The notes: generated by a model not told the origin, from the sequence alone. A DNA stretch of 64,000 nt from an uncultured Ilumatobacter sp. (GCA_938091165.1 CALKNK010000009.1:62001-126000), one strand, 5' to 3'; positions 1 through 10,300 are shown, counted from the first letter of the stretch. Translations and numbers: made by a program.

Positions 1-951
1 GAGGGTCGCGAAGTGGTGTTGTGCGGGGGTGCGTTCAACAGCCCGCAGTTGCTTCAATTATCTGGCGTCGGTGATCGCCAGCACCTGGAGTCCCTCGGAA
101 TTCCCGTGGTGGCAGACGTGCCAGGCGTCGGTGAAAACCTGCAGGATCACCTCGAGGTCTACATTCAGTACGAGTCCAAGGAGCCGGTGTCGATTCAACC
201 GCATCTTGCGCATTGGAAAAAGCCGTGGATCGGTCTGCAGTGGTTGTTTCGACGGGGACCAGGCTCGTCAAATCACTTCGAGGCGGGAGCGTTCGTCAAA
301 AGCAATCCGAACGAGCCGTATCCGAACTTGATGTTTCACTTCTTGCCGATCGCAATTCGTTACGACGGATCGTCGCCAACCAGGCCTAACGGTAGCAGCG
401 CGAAAATCGAGCACGGCTACCAAGTTCATGTTGGTCCGATGTACTCCGATGCTCGGGGAACAGTGAAGATCACGTCTCGCGATGCGTCTGATCATCCGGC
501 GGTTCAGTTCAACTATCTCAGCACTGAACAAGATCGTCGGGAGTGGATTGAAGCGGTGAGAACAGCACGCAAGATCCTGACGCAACCTGCGTTCGAACCA
601 CTTAACGCCGGTGAGATCTCGCCTGGGCCTACCGTCACAACCGATGAAGAGATCATGGACTGGGTAGCCAAAGACTCCGAAACGGCACTGCATCCCTCTT
701 GCACGACCAAAATCGGACCTCAGAGTGATCCGATGGCCGTGATCAACCCGTCCACGATGCAGGTATGGGGTACGAAAGGACTCCGCGTCGTTGACGCAGG
801 GTGCATGCCGAATGTAAGCAACGGAAACACGTATGCGCCGACGATGATGATCGCCGAGAAAGCAGCCGACTTGATCCTTGGCAACGAACCACTGCCGCCT
901 GACTACACCGAGGTATACCGCGGCGACATTGTCGAGGGCAGGCGTCGGTGA
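1..951 (+). CDS. GMC-family FAD oxidoreductase, C-terminal part (5' end outside window)
   Basis: This is the 3' part of a glucose-methanol-choline oxidoreductase; the reading frame is open from base 1, so the start and the N-terminal FAD-binding Rossmann motif lie upstream. GAFNSPQLLQLSGVG near the visible N-terminus matches GMC signature 2. The C-terminal segment has LHPSCTTKIG (around the usual catalytic His region) and NGNTYAPTMMIAEKAADLI, typical of choline dehydrogenase-like enzymes that oxidise alcohols with FAD. About 316 residues are visible; complete family members are 500-580. The substrate cannot be told from the sequence; alcohol or choline-type is a family-level statement. Confidence 0.93.
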   Translation, partial: EGREVVLCGGAFNSPQLLQLSGVGDRQHLESLGIPVVADVPGVGENLQDHLEVYIQYESKEPVSIQPHLAHWKKPWIGLQWLFRRGPGSSNHFEAGAFVKSNPNEPYPNLMFHFLPIAIRYDGSSPTRPNGSSAKIEHGYQVHVGPMYSDARGTVKITSRDASDHPAVQFNYLSTEQDRREWIEAVRTARKILTQPAFEPLNAGEISPGPTVTTDEEIMDWVAKDSETALHPSCTTKIGPQSDPMAVINPSTMQVWGTKGLRVVDAGCMPNVSNGNTYAPTMMIAEKAADLILGNEPLPPDYTEVYRGDIVEGRRR

Positions 952-1175
952 GCGATTGGCTCAACCCTTACAGATCACGGTTTAGTAACTGTTCGGACCG
1001 CCTCTAATTGCGCATTGGCGCCATCAAAGCCTCGAACGTCGACCGGCTCACCGCATCGGTTATCGCAGTGAAGACAATCTGCGCGAAACTTCACTGGCTG
1101 TGACAGCAGCATCGAGGGAGTCCACGGGTGATTGTCAAAAGCTCCCTCGGCTGGCTCCAGGGGGCACAGTGGGGC
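952..1175. other. intergenic spacer with an 8-bp inverted repeat
   Basis: No gene is seen. CGAGGGAG at 1113-1120 and its exact complement CTCCCTCG at 1142-1149 could form a hairpin with a 21-nt loop between the convergent GMC gene and the small membrane gene. There is no T-run on either side, so it is not called a terminator. Confidence 0.4.
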
Positions 1176-1391
1176 TCATCGTTTGAAGAAGCGACGCAGC
1201 GAGGCCTGCTTATACGCTGTAAACCAGGCGAGCGAGCTGCCGAGGAAAAGTAAAGCCATCGCCCATCTGTACACCATGCTCGCAGTCATGTTGCCCACAA
1301 CTTGAAATAGTCCGGCGATTATCGCCACAAGAAAAACAGCGATGATCACTAGCCAGACGAAGCCAATCACTCGGTCGTGTCGTGTCGTCAT
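1176..1391 (-). CDS. small two-helix membrane protein of unknown function
   Basis: A 71-residue product with two hydrophobic stretches, VIGFVWLVIIAVFLVAIIAG (about residues 8-27) and a second around residues 40-58, ending in the basic tail RRFFKR. The layout suggests a small integral membrane protein with both ends on the same side. It starts 33 bp after the aconitase stop on the same strand and may be cotranscribed with it. No strong ribosome site or -10 box is visible at its ATG. I do not recognise a family. The hydrophobic pattern and absence of a competing gene support it, but it is short enough to be a chance reading frame. Confidence 0.5.
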   Translation of the reverse strand: MTTRHDRVIGFVWLVIIAVFLVAIIAGLFQVVGNMTASMVYRWAMALLFLGSSLAWFTAYKQASLRRFFKR

Positions 1392-1424
1392 CGCTGGGGC
1401 GCCGATTTGCTCTTCTGGTCGCGA

Positions 1425-3689
1425 TTAACTCTGCGACTTCCGACGGATGATGTTGAGTGCGGAGCCGGCCTCGAACCACTCGACCTGCTCGGGGCTGAAC
1501 GTGTGGTTGCACTCAAAGGGGACTATCGAGCTGTCCGGTTTGATGATCTCGCACCGCACGGTCTCGCCTGGAACTGGCGGTAAGGACACCACGTTGACGC
1601 GGTCGTCCTCACCGATCTTGTCGTAGTCGGCCGGGTCGACAAACGTGAGTGGAACCATGCCTTGCTTCTTCAAGTTGGTCTCGTGGATACGGGCAAAGCT
1701 GCGGGCGATCGCCACGAGGCCCATCCGGAAGCGCGGCTCCATGGCCGCATGCTCGCGGCTCGAACCTTCACCCATGTTCTCGTCCCCGATGACGATCCAT
1801 GCTTGGTCTGCCTCATGGTATTCCTTAGCAATTTCAGGAAAGCGCTGCGTCTCGCTAGTGAGCTGGTTCTTACCGAATCCAACTTCGTAGCCTGCGAAGG
1901 CGTTCACCGCTCCAAGGTAAAGGTTGCCGGAGATGTTCTCGAGGTGGCCCCGATACTTCAGCCAGGGACCTGCCATTGAAATATGATCGGTCGTAAACTT
2001 GCCCTGTGCCTTGACGAGCACTGGCAAGTTACTGTAGCGATCGAGTGACACTGGTTCGAAGGGTTCAAGCAACTGCAGGCGGTCAGAGGTCTGGCTCACG
2101 GCAATTGGGACGTCGTGGCCATCGGCTGGCGGCGCAGTGAACGTGTCTTCGCCAGGGTCGTAGCCCGCGTCAGGAAGAATCTGGCCAGCGGGTGCATCGA
2201 GACTGACTTCGGTGCCGTCGGGTGCTGTAATCGTGTCGACCGTCGGATCAAAATCAAGGCGCCCCGACAATGCAATAGCCATCACCGTGTCTGGGGAGGT
2301 GACGAATGCAAGGGTGTTAGGCGAGCCATCATTGCGCTTCGGAAAGTTGCGGTTGAAGGACGTGACGATCGTGTTGGACTTGCTTGTAACTAATTCAGGG
2401 CGACTCCACTGGCCGATGCAGGGTCCACAGGCATTGGCGAGCACTGTGGCGCCGACGGCTTCGAGGTCAGCAAGCAGGCCGTCGCGTTCGATTGTTGCGC
2501 GGGTCTGCTCGGACCCAGGTGTGATCATCAAGTCAATTTTTGCGGTGAGACCCTTAGCGGTGGCTTGACGCGCAATCGAGGCAGCGCGAGTGATGTCCTC
2601 GTAGGAGGAGTTGGTGCACGAACCGATGAGCGCCGCCGAGGGAATGAGGGGCCAGTTGTTAGCCCGTGCTGCTTCACCGACACCGGCACCCACCTTGTGA
2701 GCCAGATCGGGCGTATGCGGTCCATTGATTAGTGGCTTGAGGTCGTCGAGGTTAATTTCGAGGACTTGGTCGTAGCTGGCGTCATCGTCGCTACGGAGAT
2801 GATCGGCAACCTTGTCAGCGGCATCGGCGATGGCCTCGCGCCCGGTGGCCTTCAAATACTGGCTTATGTTGTGGTCGTAGCCGAACACCGACGTCGTGGC
2901 ACCGATCTCTGCTCCCATGTTGCAGATAGTCGCCTTACCGGTAGCGGAGATCGAGTCGGCACCGGAACCAAAGTATTCGACGATCGCCCCAGTGCCGCCT
3001 TTGACCGTGAGTTGGCGGGCGACCTCAAGGATGACATCCTTCGGGCTGCTCCAATCAGAGAGTGTGCCGGTGAGCTTCACGCCGATGACCCTTGGCCACT
3101 TGACATTCCAGGCAAAACCGGTCATTACGTCGACCGCATCAGCGCCGCCAACTCCGATGGCGACCATGCCCAATCCACCAGCGTTGGGGGTATGGCTATC
3201 AGTGCCAATCATCATGCCGCCGGGAAAGGCGTAGTTCTCAAGGACGACTTGATGGATAATTCCCGAGCCAGGGCCCCAGAACCCTATGCCGTACTTGGCG
3301 CTGACGGACTTGAGAAAGTCGTACACCTCGGCGTTGGTATCAACTGCGACACCGAGATCGATTTCCGCGCCGACCTTGGCTTGGATGAGGTGATCGCAGT
3401 GGACCGTTGAGGGTACGGCCACTTCGGGAAGACCTGCGGTCATAAATTGTAGGAGTGCCATTTGTGCGGTGGCGTCCTGCATTGCAACGCGGTCTGGGTG
3501 GAAATCGGCGTAGCTGCTACCACGTTCAAGCTCTTGGTTGCGGGGGTCTGCGAGGTGGTTGACGAGGATTTTCTCGGTCAACGTCAGGGGCCGATTGAGG
3601 CGGTTGCGGGCAATTTCGACGTTACTTGGAAGGGTGGCGTAGACATGCTCGACGAGGTCTATTGGGGTAGTTGCACTCACAGAAGCCAT
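1425..3689 (-). CDS. acn: aconitate hydratase, mitochondrial type
   Basis: Interconverts citrate and isocitrate in the TCA cycle through cis-aconitate, using a [4Fe-4S] cluster. The 754-residue length and sequence match the mitochondrial-type aconitases, not the 890-residue AcnA or AcnB forms. Cluster ligands are visible in IGSCTNSSYEDITRA (Cys near 357) and NACGPCIGQW (two Cys near 420-423); PGGMMIGTDSHTPNAGGLG is the conserved substrate-side segment. The swivel domain (KGKFTTDHIS-like region, GEGSSREHAA) fills the C-terminus. The ATG lies 7 nt after a TATAGT box (minus strand, 3702-3697), so translation is probably leaderless. It is divergent from the VOC gene with only 23 bp between start codons. 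Confidence 0.97.
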   Translation of the reverse strand: MASVSATTPIDLVEHVYATLPSNVEIARNRLNRPLTLTEKILVNHLADPRNQELERGSSYADFHPDRVAMQDATAQMALLQFMTAGLPEVAVPSTVHCDHLIQAKVGAEIDLGVAVDTNAEVYDFLKSVSAKYGIGFWGPGSGIIHQVVLENYAFPGGMMIGTDSHTPNAGGLGMVAIGVGGADAVDVMTGFAWNVKWPRVIGVKLTGTLSDWSSPKDVILEVARQLTVKGGTGAIVEYFGSGADSISATGKATICNMGAEIGATTSVFGYDHNISQYLKATGREAIADAADKVADHLRSDDDASYDQVLEINLDDLKPLINGPHTPDLAHKVGAGVGEAARANNWPLIPSAALIGSCTNSSYEDITRAASIARQATAKGLTAKIDLMITPGSEQTRATIERDGLLADLEAVGATVLANACGPCIGQWSRPELVTSKSNTIVTSFNRNFPKRNDGSPNTLAFVTSPDTVMAIALSGRLDFDPTVDTITAPDGTEVSLDAPAGQILPDAGYDPGEDTFTAPPADGHDVPIAVSQTSDRLQLLEPFEPVSLDRYSNLPVLVKAQGKFTTDHISMAGPWLKYRGHLENISGNLYLGAVNAFAGYEVGFGKNQLTSETQRFPEIAKEYHEADQAWIVIGDENMGEGSSREHAAMEPRFRMGLVAIARSFARIHETNLKKQGMVPLTFVDPADYDKIGEDDRVNVVSLPPVPGETVRCEIIKPDSSIVPFECNHTFSPEQVEWFEAGSALNIIRRKSQS

Positions 3690-3696
3690 GTAGACA

Positions 3697-3704
3697 ACTA
3701 TAAT
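3697..3704. promoter_or_regulatory. overlapping divergent -10 boxes for acn and the VOC gene
   Basis: Within ACTATAAT, the minus strand reads TATAGT (3702-3697) 7 nt before the acn ATG and the plus strand reads TATAAT (3699-3704) 8 nt before the VOC ATG at 3713. The two hexamers share the central TATA. Both imply transcripts beginning at or within a base or two of the start codon. Confidence 0.65.
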
Positions 3705-3712
3705 ACAAGTTC

Positions 3713-4120
3713 ATGAATTCGGCAAAGCACTCGACAAACGCTTCGGAGTGCCCGCAGAAGCGAATTGCACCGGAATGGGTTGGCATAGACCACGTTCAGC
3801 TCGCTATCCCCAAAGGAGCTGAAGATGATGCCCGAGACTTCTATATCGGCGTGTTGGGTCTGTCCGAGGTACCTAAACCGCCTTTGCTCGCAAAGCGAGG
3901 TGGCGCGTGGTTTGAAGCTGGAGATGTACGGCTGCACGTCGGCGTGGAGGAATCGTTTGTTGCTGCCAGCAAGGCGCACCCAGCGCTGACGATTGAGAAT
4001 CTTGTGAGCTTCATCGAGAGCAGTGAACTTGAGGCGACATGGAACAACGAGATTGCGGGTCTCACGCGTTGCCACATCTTCGACCCGTTCGGCAATCGAA
4101 TCGAGTTGGTGCAGACGTGA
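3713..4120 (+). CDS. VOC-superfamily (glyoxalase-like) protein
   Basis: A 135-residue vicinal-oxygen-chelate fold protein. GIDHVQLAIPKGAEDDARDF is the first beta-alpha-beta module and IFDPFGNRIELVQT is the typical C-terminal metal-site segment with the GNRIEL motif. Such proteins include glyoxalase I-like lyases, dioxygenases, epimerases and resistance proteins, so the reaction cannot be assigned. It has a near-perfect TATAAT 8 nt upstream of its ATG and overlaps the GntR regulator by 4 bp (GTGA), so the two are one transcription unit and the regulator probably responds to a metabolite related to this enzyme (inference). Confidence 0.88.
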   Translation: MNSAKHSTNASECPQKRIAPEWVGIDHVQLAIPKGAEDDARDFYIGVLGLSEVPKPPLLAKRGGAWFEAGDVRLHVGVEESFVAASKAHPALTIENLVSFIESSELEATWNNEIAGLTRCHIFDPFGNRIELVQT

Positions 4121-4842
4121 GGCGAATTCGGTATCAAGAGATCGCAGACGAACTGCGCGAGCGGGCACGAAGCTCACCCCCAGGAACCGTGCTGCAATCT
4201 GAAGCGGAGATGTCCGCAGAGTTCGCCGCGTCTCGGGTGACGGTGCGCAGAGCTCTAGAACTCGTCCGAGATGACGGGCTGATCGCGGCACGTCAAGGCT
4301 TCGGGTGGTTTGTTGCCACCGACCCGGTGCGTCAGAGCCTGACATCGCTCGGCACAATCGAGTCGCAGGTCGAAGGTGTGGGCAAGATCAGCGAGCGCAA
4401 GGTCAGCGAGTTTGCGTTCGAACAACCGCCGGCGCGAGTGCGTAAGTTGCTCCAGGTTGACCAGGTGCTGCGAGTCAAGCGAGTCAATCTCGCCGATAGC
4501 GAGCCGTTTGCCGTTGTGACCGTCTGGTGTCCGGCTGACCTCGGCGCCAGCCTGTCGCGAACCGACGTTGAGCAGCGGCCGTTCTATGAGTTGCTTGATA
4601 TCGAGTTGCGCGGAGCTACGCAGACCATCGGCGCTGATTCAGCGGAACCGGCAGATGCGAAGCTGCTCGGAATCCAAGTCGGCTCACCGTTGCTACGTTG
4701 TCAACGCGTAACGACGGACCGCCGGGGCGAGTCGGTGCTGGTCAGCGAGCACCTGTTCCCAGCACACCGCACCGAGTTCGTTGTCGAATTACCGCAAGCC
4801 GAGCCGAGCATGACTCCTTCAGGCTTACGCCTGGTTGACTGA
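4117..4842 (+). CDS. GntR-family transcriptional regulator, HutC/UTRA type
   Basis: About 241 residues. An N-terminal winged helix-turn-helix begins at RYQEIADELRERARS and includes SEAEMSAEFAASRVTVRRAL and GLIAARQGFGWFV; the C-terminal part (about residues 75-235) matches the ligand-binding UTRA domain of the HutC subfamily, with GSPLLRCQRVT and VLVSEHLFPAHRTEF. The start chosen is the GTG at 4117, which overlaps the VOC stop codon; an upstream start would run through the VOC gene in another frame. The effector is unknown. Its context suggests control of the VOC gene and possibly the divergent acn or the downstream hydroxy-acid dehydrogenase (inference). Confidence 0.9.
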   Translation: MRRIRYQEIADELRERARSSPPGTVLQSEAEMSAEFAASRVTVRRALELVRDDGLIAARQGFGWFVATDPVRQSLTSLGTIESQVEGVGKISERKVSEFAFEQPPARVRKLLQVDQVLRVKRVNLADSEPFAVVTVWCPADLGASLSRTDVEQRPFYELLDIELRGATQTIGADSAEPADAKLLGIQVGSPLLRCQRVTTDRRGESVLVSEHLFPAHRTEFVVELPQAEPSMTPSGLRLVD

Positions 4843-4906
4843 CATTGATTTAAGCGCAGCCCGGGCTGTATCCAACCTGCCTGCGGTCCGGAGTGCCTGA
4901 GCGCCG

Positions 4907-4912
4907 TAGCCT
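4907..4912 (+). promoter_or_regulatory. -10 box TAGCCT, leaderless start of the hydroxy-acid dehydrogenase
   Basis: TAGCCT ends 7 nt before the ATG at 4920. It decides the start in favour of MGMLRTF rather than the GTG at 4893, which lies upstream of the box. Confidence 0.55.
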
Positions 4913-4919
4913 GCCATTT

Positions 4920-6134
4920 ATGGGAATGCTGAGGACATTTCGTTCGGTCGTGCAGTTCGATTCGATCACGCTGGATCGGGTCGAGCGGCGTCTTAAGAAG
5001 GCGGCATGTATCGATGACTACCGCCGAATAGCCAAGCGGCGACTTCCATTCGGGGTTTTCGACTACATCGATGGGGGAGCGGAAGACGAGCGGACACTCA
5101 CCCGTAACGTCACGACATTTGCTGATCTCGAATTCAAGCCACGCGTGCTCCGGGACGTGAGCAACATAGATACGTCGACCACGATCTTCGGACGGCCGGC
5201 AGCGATGCCGCTGATCTTGGCGCCAACCGGGTTCACCCGCATCGCTCATTCCCAAGGAGAGTTAGCCGTAGCGCGAGCCGCCGCCCAGGCTGGGCTGCCA
5301 TGGTCGCTTTCCACCATGGGGACTCGTTCGATCGAGGAAGTAGCGGCGGTCAGTGATGGCGAGAAATGGTTTCAGGTCTACACCTGGAAGGATCGGGGGC
5401 TCGTCGAAGATTTAATCAAACGCGCCAAGGCGTCGGGCTTCACAGCAATCTGGCTGACGGTCGACACCGCGGTCCTGGGTCGGCGCGAGCGCGATGTCAG
5501 GCGAGGAATGACGCTGCCACCCAAGGTCGGTCTCGGCACGCTTGTCGACGGTGCGATCCATCCCTCGTGGACCATCGACTTTCTACGCAACGATCCCATC
5601 ACCTTTGCGAACGTTGTCGGCAAGAACGTCGAGGACGGCAGCACGGCGGTATCGCTCGCGGAACATGTTGCACGCCAGTTCGACCAGGCGTTGTCGTGGG
5701 ACGACATCGACTGGTTGCGGTCGATATGGGACGGTCCGATCGTACTCAAAGGGATCCAGACCGTCGCAGACGCAAAGCAGGCCGTAGCAATGGGCGTCGA
5801 AGGCATTGGCCTCTCGAACCATGGGGGGCGTCAACTCGACGACGCACCCGCACCGATTTCGCTTGTTGAACCAGTAAGACAAGAACTCGGTGATAGCAGC
5901 ACGATCATCTGTGATGGTGGCGCGCGCCGGGGAAGCGACATTGTTAAAGCGATTGCGCTAGGTGCTGACGCTGTTTCGATAGGCCGTCCATACTTTTATG
6001 CCCTTGGAGCGGGCGGGGAACGCGGCGTCGCCCACATGCTTAATTTTATGCGAGAGGGCCTTGAGCGAACGATGGCGTTAATCGGCGTTCGATCTGTTCA
6101 GGAGATCGAACGCAAACTGGTCCGTTGGAAGTAA
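4920..6134 (+). CDS. FMN-dependent alpha-hydroxy-acid dehydrogenase (lactate dehydrogenase/glycolate oxidase family)
   Basis: A roughly 404-residue (beta/alpha)8 flavoenzyme that oxidises L-2-hydroxy acids to 2-oxo acids. Visible signatures are FDYIDGGAEDERT, LAPTGFTRIAHSQGELAVARAA, QVYTWKDR and the active-site motif GLSNHGGRQLDD with the catalytic His, followed by ICDGGARRGSDIVKAIALGAD. It most resembles actinobacterial LldD-type lactate dehydrogenases, but glycolate or mandelate-type substrates cannot be excluded, so no symbol is given. The start at 4920 is supported by a -10 box 7 nt upstream. It lies 77 bp downstream of the GntR regulator. Confidence 0.93.
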   Translation: MGMLRTFRSVVQFDSITLDRVERRLKKAACIDDYRRIAKRRLPFGVFDYIDGGAEDERTLTRNVTTFADLEFKPRVLRDVSNIDTSTTIFGRPAAMPLILAPTGFTRIAHSQGELAVARAAAQAGLPWSLSTMGTRSIEEVAAVSDGEKWFQVYTWKDRGLVEDLIKRAKASGFTAIWLTVDTAVLGRRERDVRRGMTLPPKVGLGTLVDGAIHPSWTIDFLRNDPITFANVVGKNVEDGSTAVSLAEHVARQFDQALSWDDIDWLRSIWDGPIVLKGIQTVADAKQAVAMGVEGIGLSNHGGRQLDDAPAPISLVEPVRQELGDSSTIICDGGARRGSDIVKAIALGADAVSIGRPYFYALGAGGERGVAHMLNFMREGLERTMALIGVRSVQEIERKLVRWK

Positions 6135-6296
6135 GTGGTCCGTTAGTCTTTGCAATGGATATACGGGCCCAACTGATCTCGGGCCGCACAGACTGACCGA
6201 CTCTGACAGCATCGATTCCAGCAAGGCGAAAAGTATTCGTTGCTACTTGATCCCGTCACCTCGTTGTTAACGCTGAGCAGGCGCCACAATAAAAAG

Positions 6297-7106
6297 ATGT
6301 CTGATCGAGTCGCCATCACCATTGAGGCAGGAATTGCCGACGTCAAAATGAATCGTCCCGATAAGCGCAACGCGCTTGACCCGGCGATGTTCACTGCCTT
6401 GGCGGAGGTTGGTGAGCGATTAAAGACTGAAGCCGGCGTGCGAGTGGTCGTGCTGTCAGGCGCCGGCAAGTCATTTTGTGCGGGCCTCGATATGGCCTCG
6501 ATGCAGGCAATTGCCGGAAACAACGATTCGGATTCTCGCTCGTCCGGTAACGCCGGCGACATGGTCGAAGGACGAATCACTCACCTCGGTCAGCAGGTCT
6601 GCTGGGTGTGGCAAGAAATACCGGTCCCCGTCATTGCAGCTGTGCACGGGCACGCATTGGGTGGCGGAATGCAAATCGCCCTCGGTGCAGACATTCGCAT
6701 TGTCCACCCAGGTACGAACATGTCGGTGCGCGAGATCTACTGGGGTCTTGTGCCGGATATGACCGGAACGTTCCAGCTTGGCAAGCTCGTTCGTCCCGAT
6801 ATCGCGAAGGAACTCACTTTCACTGCCCGAGTGTTCCCTGGCTCTGAAGCGTTCGACCTTGGGTTGGTTACTCGGCTTAGCGATGACCCCTACGCCGACG
6901 CAATGGCCATGGCGCGGGAAATAACGGGAGTCAGTCCAGGCGCAGTGCGCGGGGCGAAGGAACTGATCAACAACATGGCCGCTGAGGGAGCAGCGGAACA
7001 GTTCGAGGCAGAGCGCCGCTTGATCCGAGCACAAATCGGAACGCAGAACCAGGTCGAGGCGGTCGCGGCCAGCTTTGAAAACCGTATTCCTAACTTTTCG
7101 GACTGA
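6297..7106 (+). CDS. enoyl-CoA hydratase/isomerase family protein (crotonase)
   Basis: About 269 residues with the crotonase fold. GKSFCAGLDMASMQ forms the first oxyanion-hole segment and HGHALGGGMQIALGADIRIV the second. Family members hydrate, isomerise or hydrolyse acyl-CoA thioesters in fatty-acid or aromatic degradation. A negatively charged stretch replaces the usual second catalytic Glu region only loosely, so the exact reaction is open. The start MSDRVAIT at 6297 is chosen because homologous proteins begin at the IEAGIADVKMNRPDKRNA strand shortly after; CACAAT six nt upstream is an imperfect -10. It is monocistronic, flanked by 162- and 252-bp spacers. Confidence 0.9.
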   Translation: MSDRVAITIEAGIADVKMNRPDKRNALDPAMFTALAEVGERLKTEAGVRVVVLSGAGKSFCAGLDMASMQAIAGNNDSDSRSSGNAGDMVEGRITHLGQQVCWVWQEIPVPVIAAVHGHALGGGMQIALGADIRIVHPGTNMSVREIYWGLVPDMTGTFQLGKLVRPDIAKELTFTARVFPGSEAFDLGLVTRLSDDPYADAMAMAREITGVSPGAVRGAKELINNMAAEGAAEQFEAERRLIRAQIGTQNQVEAVAASFENRIPNFSD

Positions 7107-7358
7107 CACCTTTTGAGACGGCGTAGCCACCGGTCGTTGAACTAGCTTCCGCCTTTCCGACGTCAAATTCGCCATAGGAGTTGAATTACGCGCGCGTCCG
7201 CTGACCATTTCACGACCGAACGAGCGAGCACTCGGGCAGGCAAGGCTCTAGTATGGGGTTCCCCCGCTTGAGCCAGTGTTGTCTCGAGCATCCTGCGTGA
7301 GGACGTCGGTCAATGATGACCCGGCTGTCTTAGCGTTTCCGTAGCCGATCAACGACTC

Positions 7359-10300
7359 GTGGATGTGACAATGCAGCAACCTCCCGGCCCTTCCGGCCTC
7401 TACGACCCCCGGCAGGAACACGACTCCTGTGGCGTTTCGTTTGTCGCGAACTTGAAAGGCGTCCGCTCGAACGAGCTAGTCGTTACGGGCCTGCAGGCGC
7501 TGACCAACTTAGAACACCGAGGGGCAACAGGCGCTGAGCCTGACTCGGGTGACGGAGCAGGAATCTTGCTACAGATTCCCGATCGCTTCTTTCAGGAGGT
7601 CACTGACTTTGACCTACCTGCTGCTGGCGCGTACGCCGTGGGCATTGCGTTCCTGCCGTCGACCCCGGAGCACGCACAGAACGCTATGTCAGCGATCGAA
7701 ATGAGTGTTACCGATGTCGGACTTCAGGTGCTTGGCTGGCGCGAACTGCCGATTAACCCCGACTGTTTGGGTAAAACGTCACGCGAAGCGATGCCCACTT
7801 TTAAGCAGCTCTTCGTCAGCGACCCTGAAGGTGCCAGAGGAATCGAACTCGATCGGAAGGCCTTTGTGGCTCGCAAGACATCGCGACGCGAACTCGTCGG
7901 CGATCTTGACAGCTACTTTTCGTCACTCTCCAGCCGCACGATTGTCTACAAAGGCATGCTCACGACACCGCAGCTGAGCGAGTTTTTCCCTGATCTTCGT
8001 GACCCGCGAGTCGAGTCAGCGCTGTTGCTCGTGCACAGTCGATTTAGTACAAACACGTTCCCGTCGTGGCCGCTAGCGCATCCCTATCGATTCGTCGCTC
8101 ACAACGGTGAAATCAACACTGTGCAGGGCAATCAGAACTGGATGCACGCACGCGAAGCGATGCTCGAAAGCCCGTTCTTGCCAGGCATCGACCGGGCATT
8201 CCCGATCTGTACGCCTGGATCCTCCGACACGGCTCGCTTCGATGAAGTTCTCGAATTACTGCACCTCGGTGGATATCCAATCCACCATGCAGTTCTCATG
8301 ATGATTCCTGAGGCGTGGGAAAACGACAAGACGATGTCGTCAAAACAGCGCGACTTCTACCAGTTCCATGCGGCAATGATGGAACCCTGGGATGGTCCGG
8401 CATCGGTTACTTTTACCGATGGCGAGATGATTGGAGCGGTACTCGACCGCAATGGTCTGCGCCCCAGCCGATATTGGGTCACCGACGACGACCTTGTCGT
8501 CATGGCGTCAGAAGTCGGTGTTATCGACATCGAGCCGACCAAGGTGGTGGCCAAGGGTCGTCTGCAACCAGGCAAAATGTTCCTGATTGACACCAAAGAG
8601 GGCCGCATAGTCGGCGACGAGGAGATCAAGAGCAAGCTTGCTGAAGAGCATCCTTACGGTGAGTGGCTTGCAGCCGGCATGACCAGCCTCCCAGACCTGC
8701 CCGATCGCGAACATGTCATCTTCAGCCACGACAGTGTCCTGCGTCGGCAGCAGATGTTCGGCTACACCCACGAAGAGCTCAAAATTCTAATCGCTCCAAT
8801 GGCAGCGAACGCCTATGAGGCGCTTGGCTCAATGGGCACCGACACTCCGCTGGCTGTGCTGTCGGACCGTCCACGGTTGCTGTTTGACTACTTCAAGCAA
8901 CTGTTCGCGCAGGTCACCAACCCCCCCCTTGATGCAATCCGCGAAGAAGTCGTCACAGCGGTGTCGGCGTCGGTCGGACCGGAGGCGAATTTACTTGCTC
9001 CTGGCCCTGACAGTTGCCGGCAGTTGGCTTTGCCGAACCCGATCATCGACAACGACGAGCTGGCAAAAATCATCCACGTCAACGACGACGGCGAACATGT
9101 CAGTCTGCAGGCAAAAGTGCTCAACGGGCTGTACCGCGTCGCTGACGGTGGGCCAGGTCTCCGGGCTGCACTCGACCGCGTGTGCGAGAAGGCTTCGGAT
9201 GCAATCGAGGCCGGGGCCAGAATGATCGTGCTGTCAGACCGCAATGCCGACACTGTGGACGCCCCAATTCCTTCCCTTCTGCTGACTGCAGCCGTACACC
9301 ACCACCTCGTGCGGACTAAACAACGCACCATGACTGGTTTGGTCGTCGAAGCCGGCGATGCCCGCGAAGTGCATCACATGGCGTTGCTCATTGGCTACGG
9401 GGCAGGTGCGGTTAACCCATACCTCGCCTTCGAATCGGTGGAAGACCTCATCCACGAAGGCATGCACGGTCTTGGCGACCTTGACGATCGGCTCGCGATT
9501 CGTAATTACATAAAGGCCTGTAACAAAGGCGTCTTAAAAGTGATGTCGAAGATGGGTGTTTCGACGGTTGCGTCGTACACCGGTGCACAGATCTTCGAAG
9601 CCATCGGCCTCGGTGCAGAAGTAGTTGAGCAGTACTTCACCGGAACGGTGAGTCAACTAGGTGGGATCGGGCTTGACGAGATTGCCGCAGAAGTCGCAGC
9701 CCGGCACAAGATGGCCAACCCGCGGCGCCCCGAAGAACGAGCCCACCGCAAGCTGGAACTCGGTGGCGAGTACCAGTGGCGTCGCGAGGGCGAACAGCAT
9801 CTTTTTAATCCCGAAACGGTATTCAAACTGCAGCATGCTGCGCGTGCCGGTCGCTATGACATTTTCAAGGAGTACACGACTAGCGTCGATGACCAGTCCA
9901 AAAAGCTGATGACTTTGCGTGGACTGTTCGAGTTTGCGAATGCCGACCGTTCTGGCCGCTCACCAATCTCCATCGACGATGTCGAGCCGGTATCAGAGAT
10001 CGTCAAGCGATTCAGTACCGGGGCGATGTCTTACGGCTCAATCAGCGCTGAGGCGCACGAGACACTTGCTGTGGCGATGAACCGGTTGGGAGCAAAGTCG
10101 AACACCGGAGAGGGCGGCGAGGACGCCGACCGGCTCTATGACCCTCAGCGGCGCTCGTCGATCAAACAAGTGGCGTCAGGTCGATTTGGTGTAACAGCTG
10201 AATACCTCACGAATTCTGACGACATCCAGATCAAAATGGCGCAGGGCGCCAAGCCCGGCGAAGGCGGCCAACTTCCAGGGCACAAAGTATGGCCGTGGAT

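Noticed and set aside
1113..1149. Inverted repeat CGAGGGAG/CTCCCTCG as a terminator
   Set aside because: 21-nt loop and no T-run on either strand; kept only as a repeat in the spacer description.
2766..3410. Long open frame (214 codons) antisense to aconitase
   Set aside because: It mirrors a highly conserved coding sequence, has no motif or start signal, and is expected from GC-rich codon bias.
6471..7208. 245-codon frame antisense to the crotonase
   Set aside because: Shadow of the real gene; composition unlike a protein and no promoter or ribosome site.
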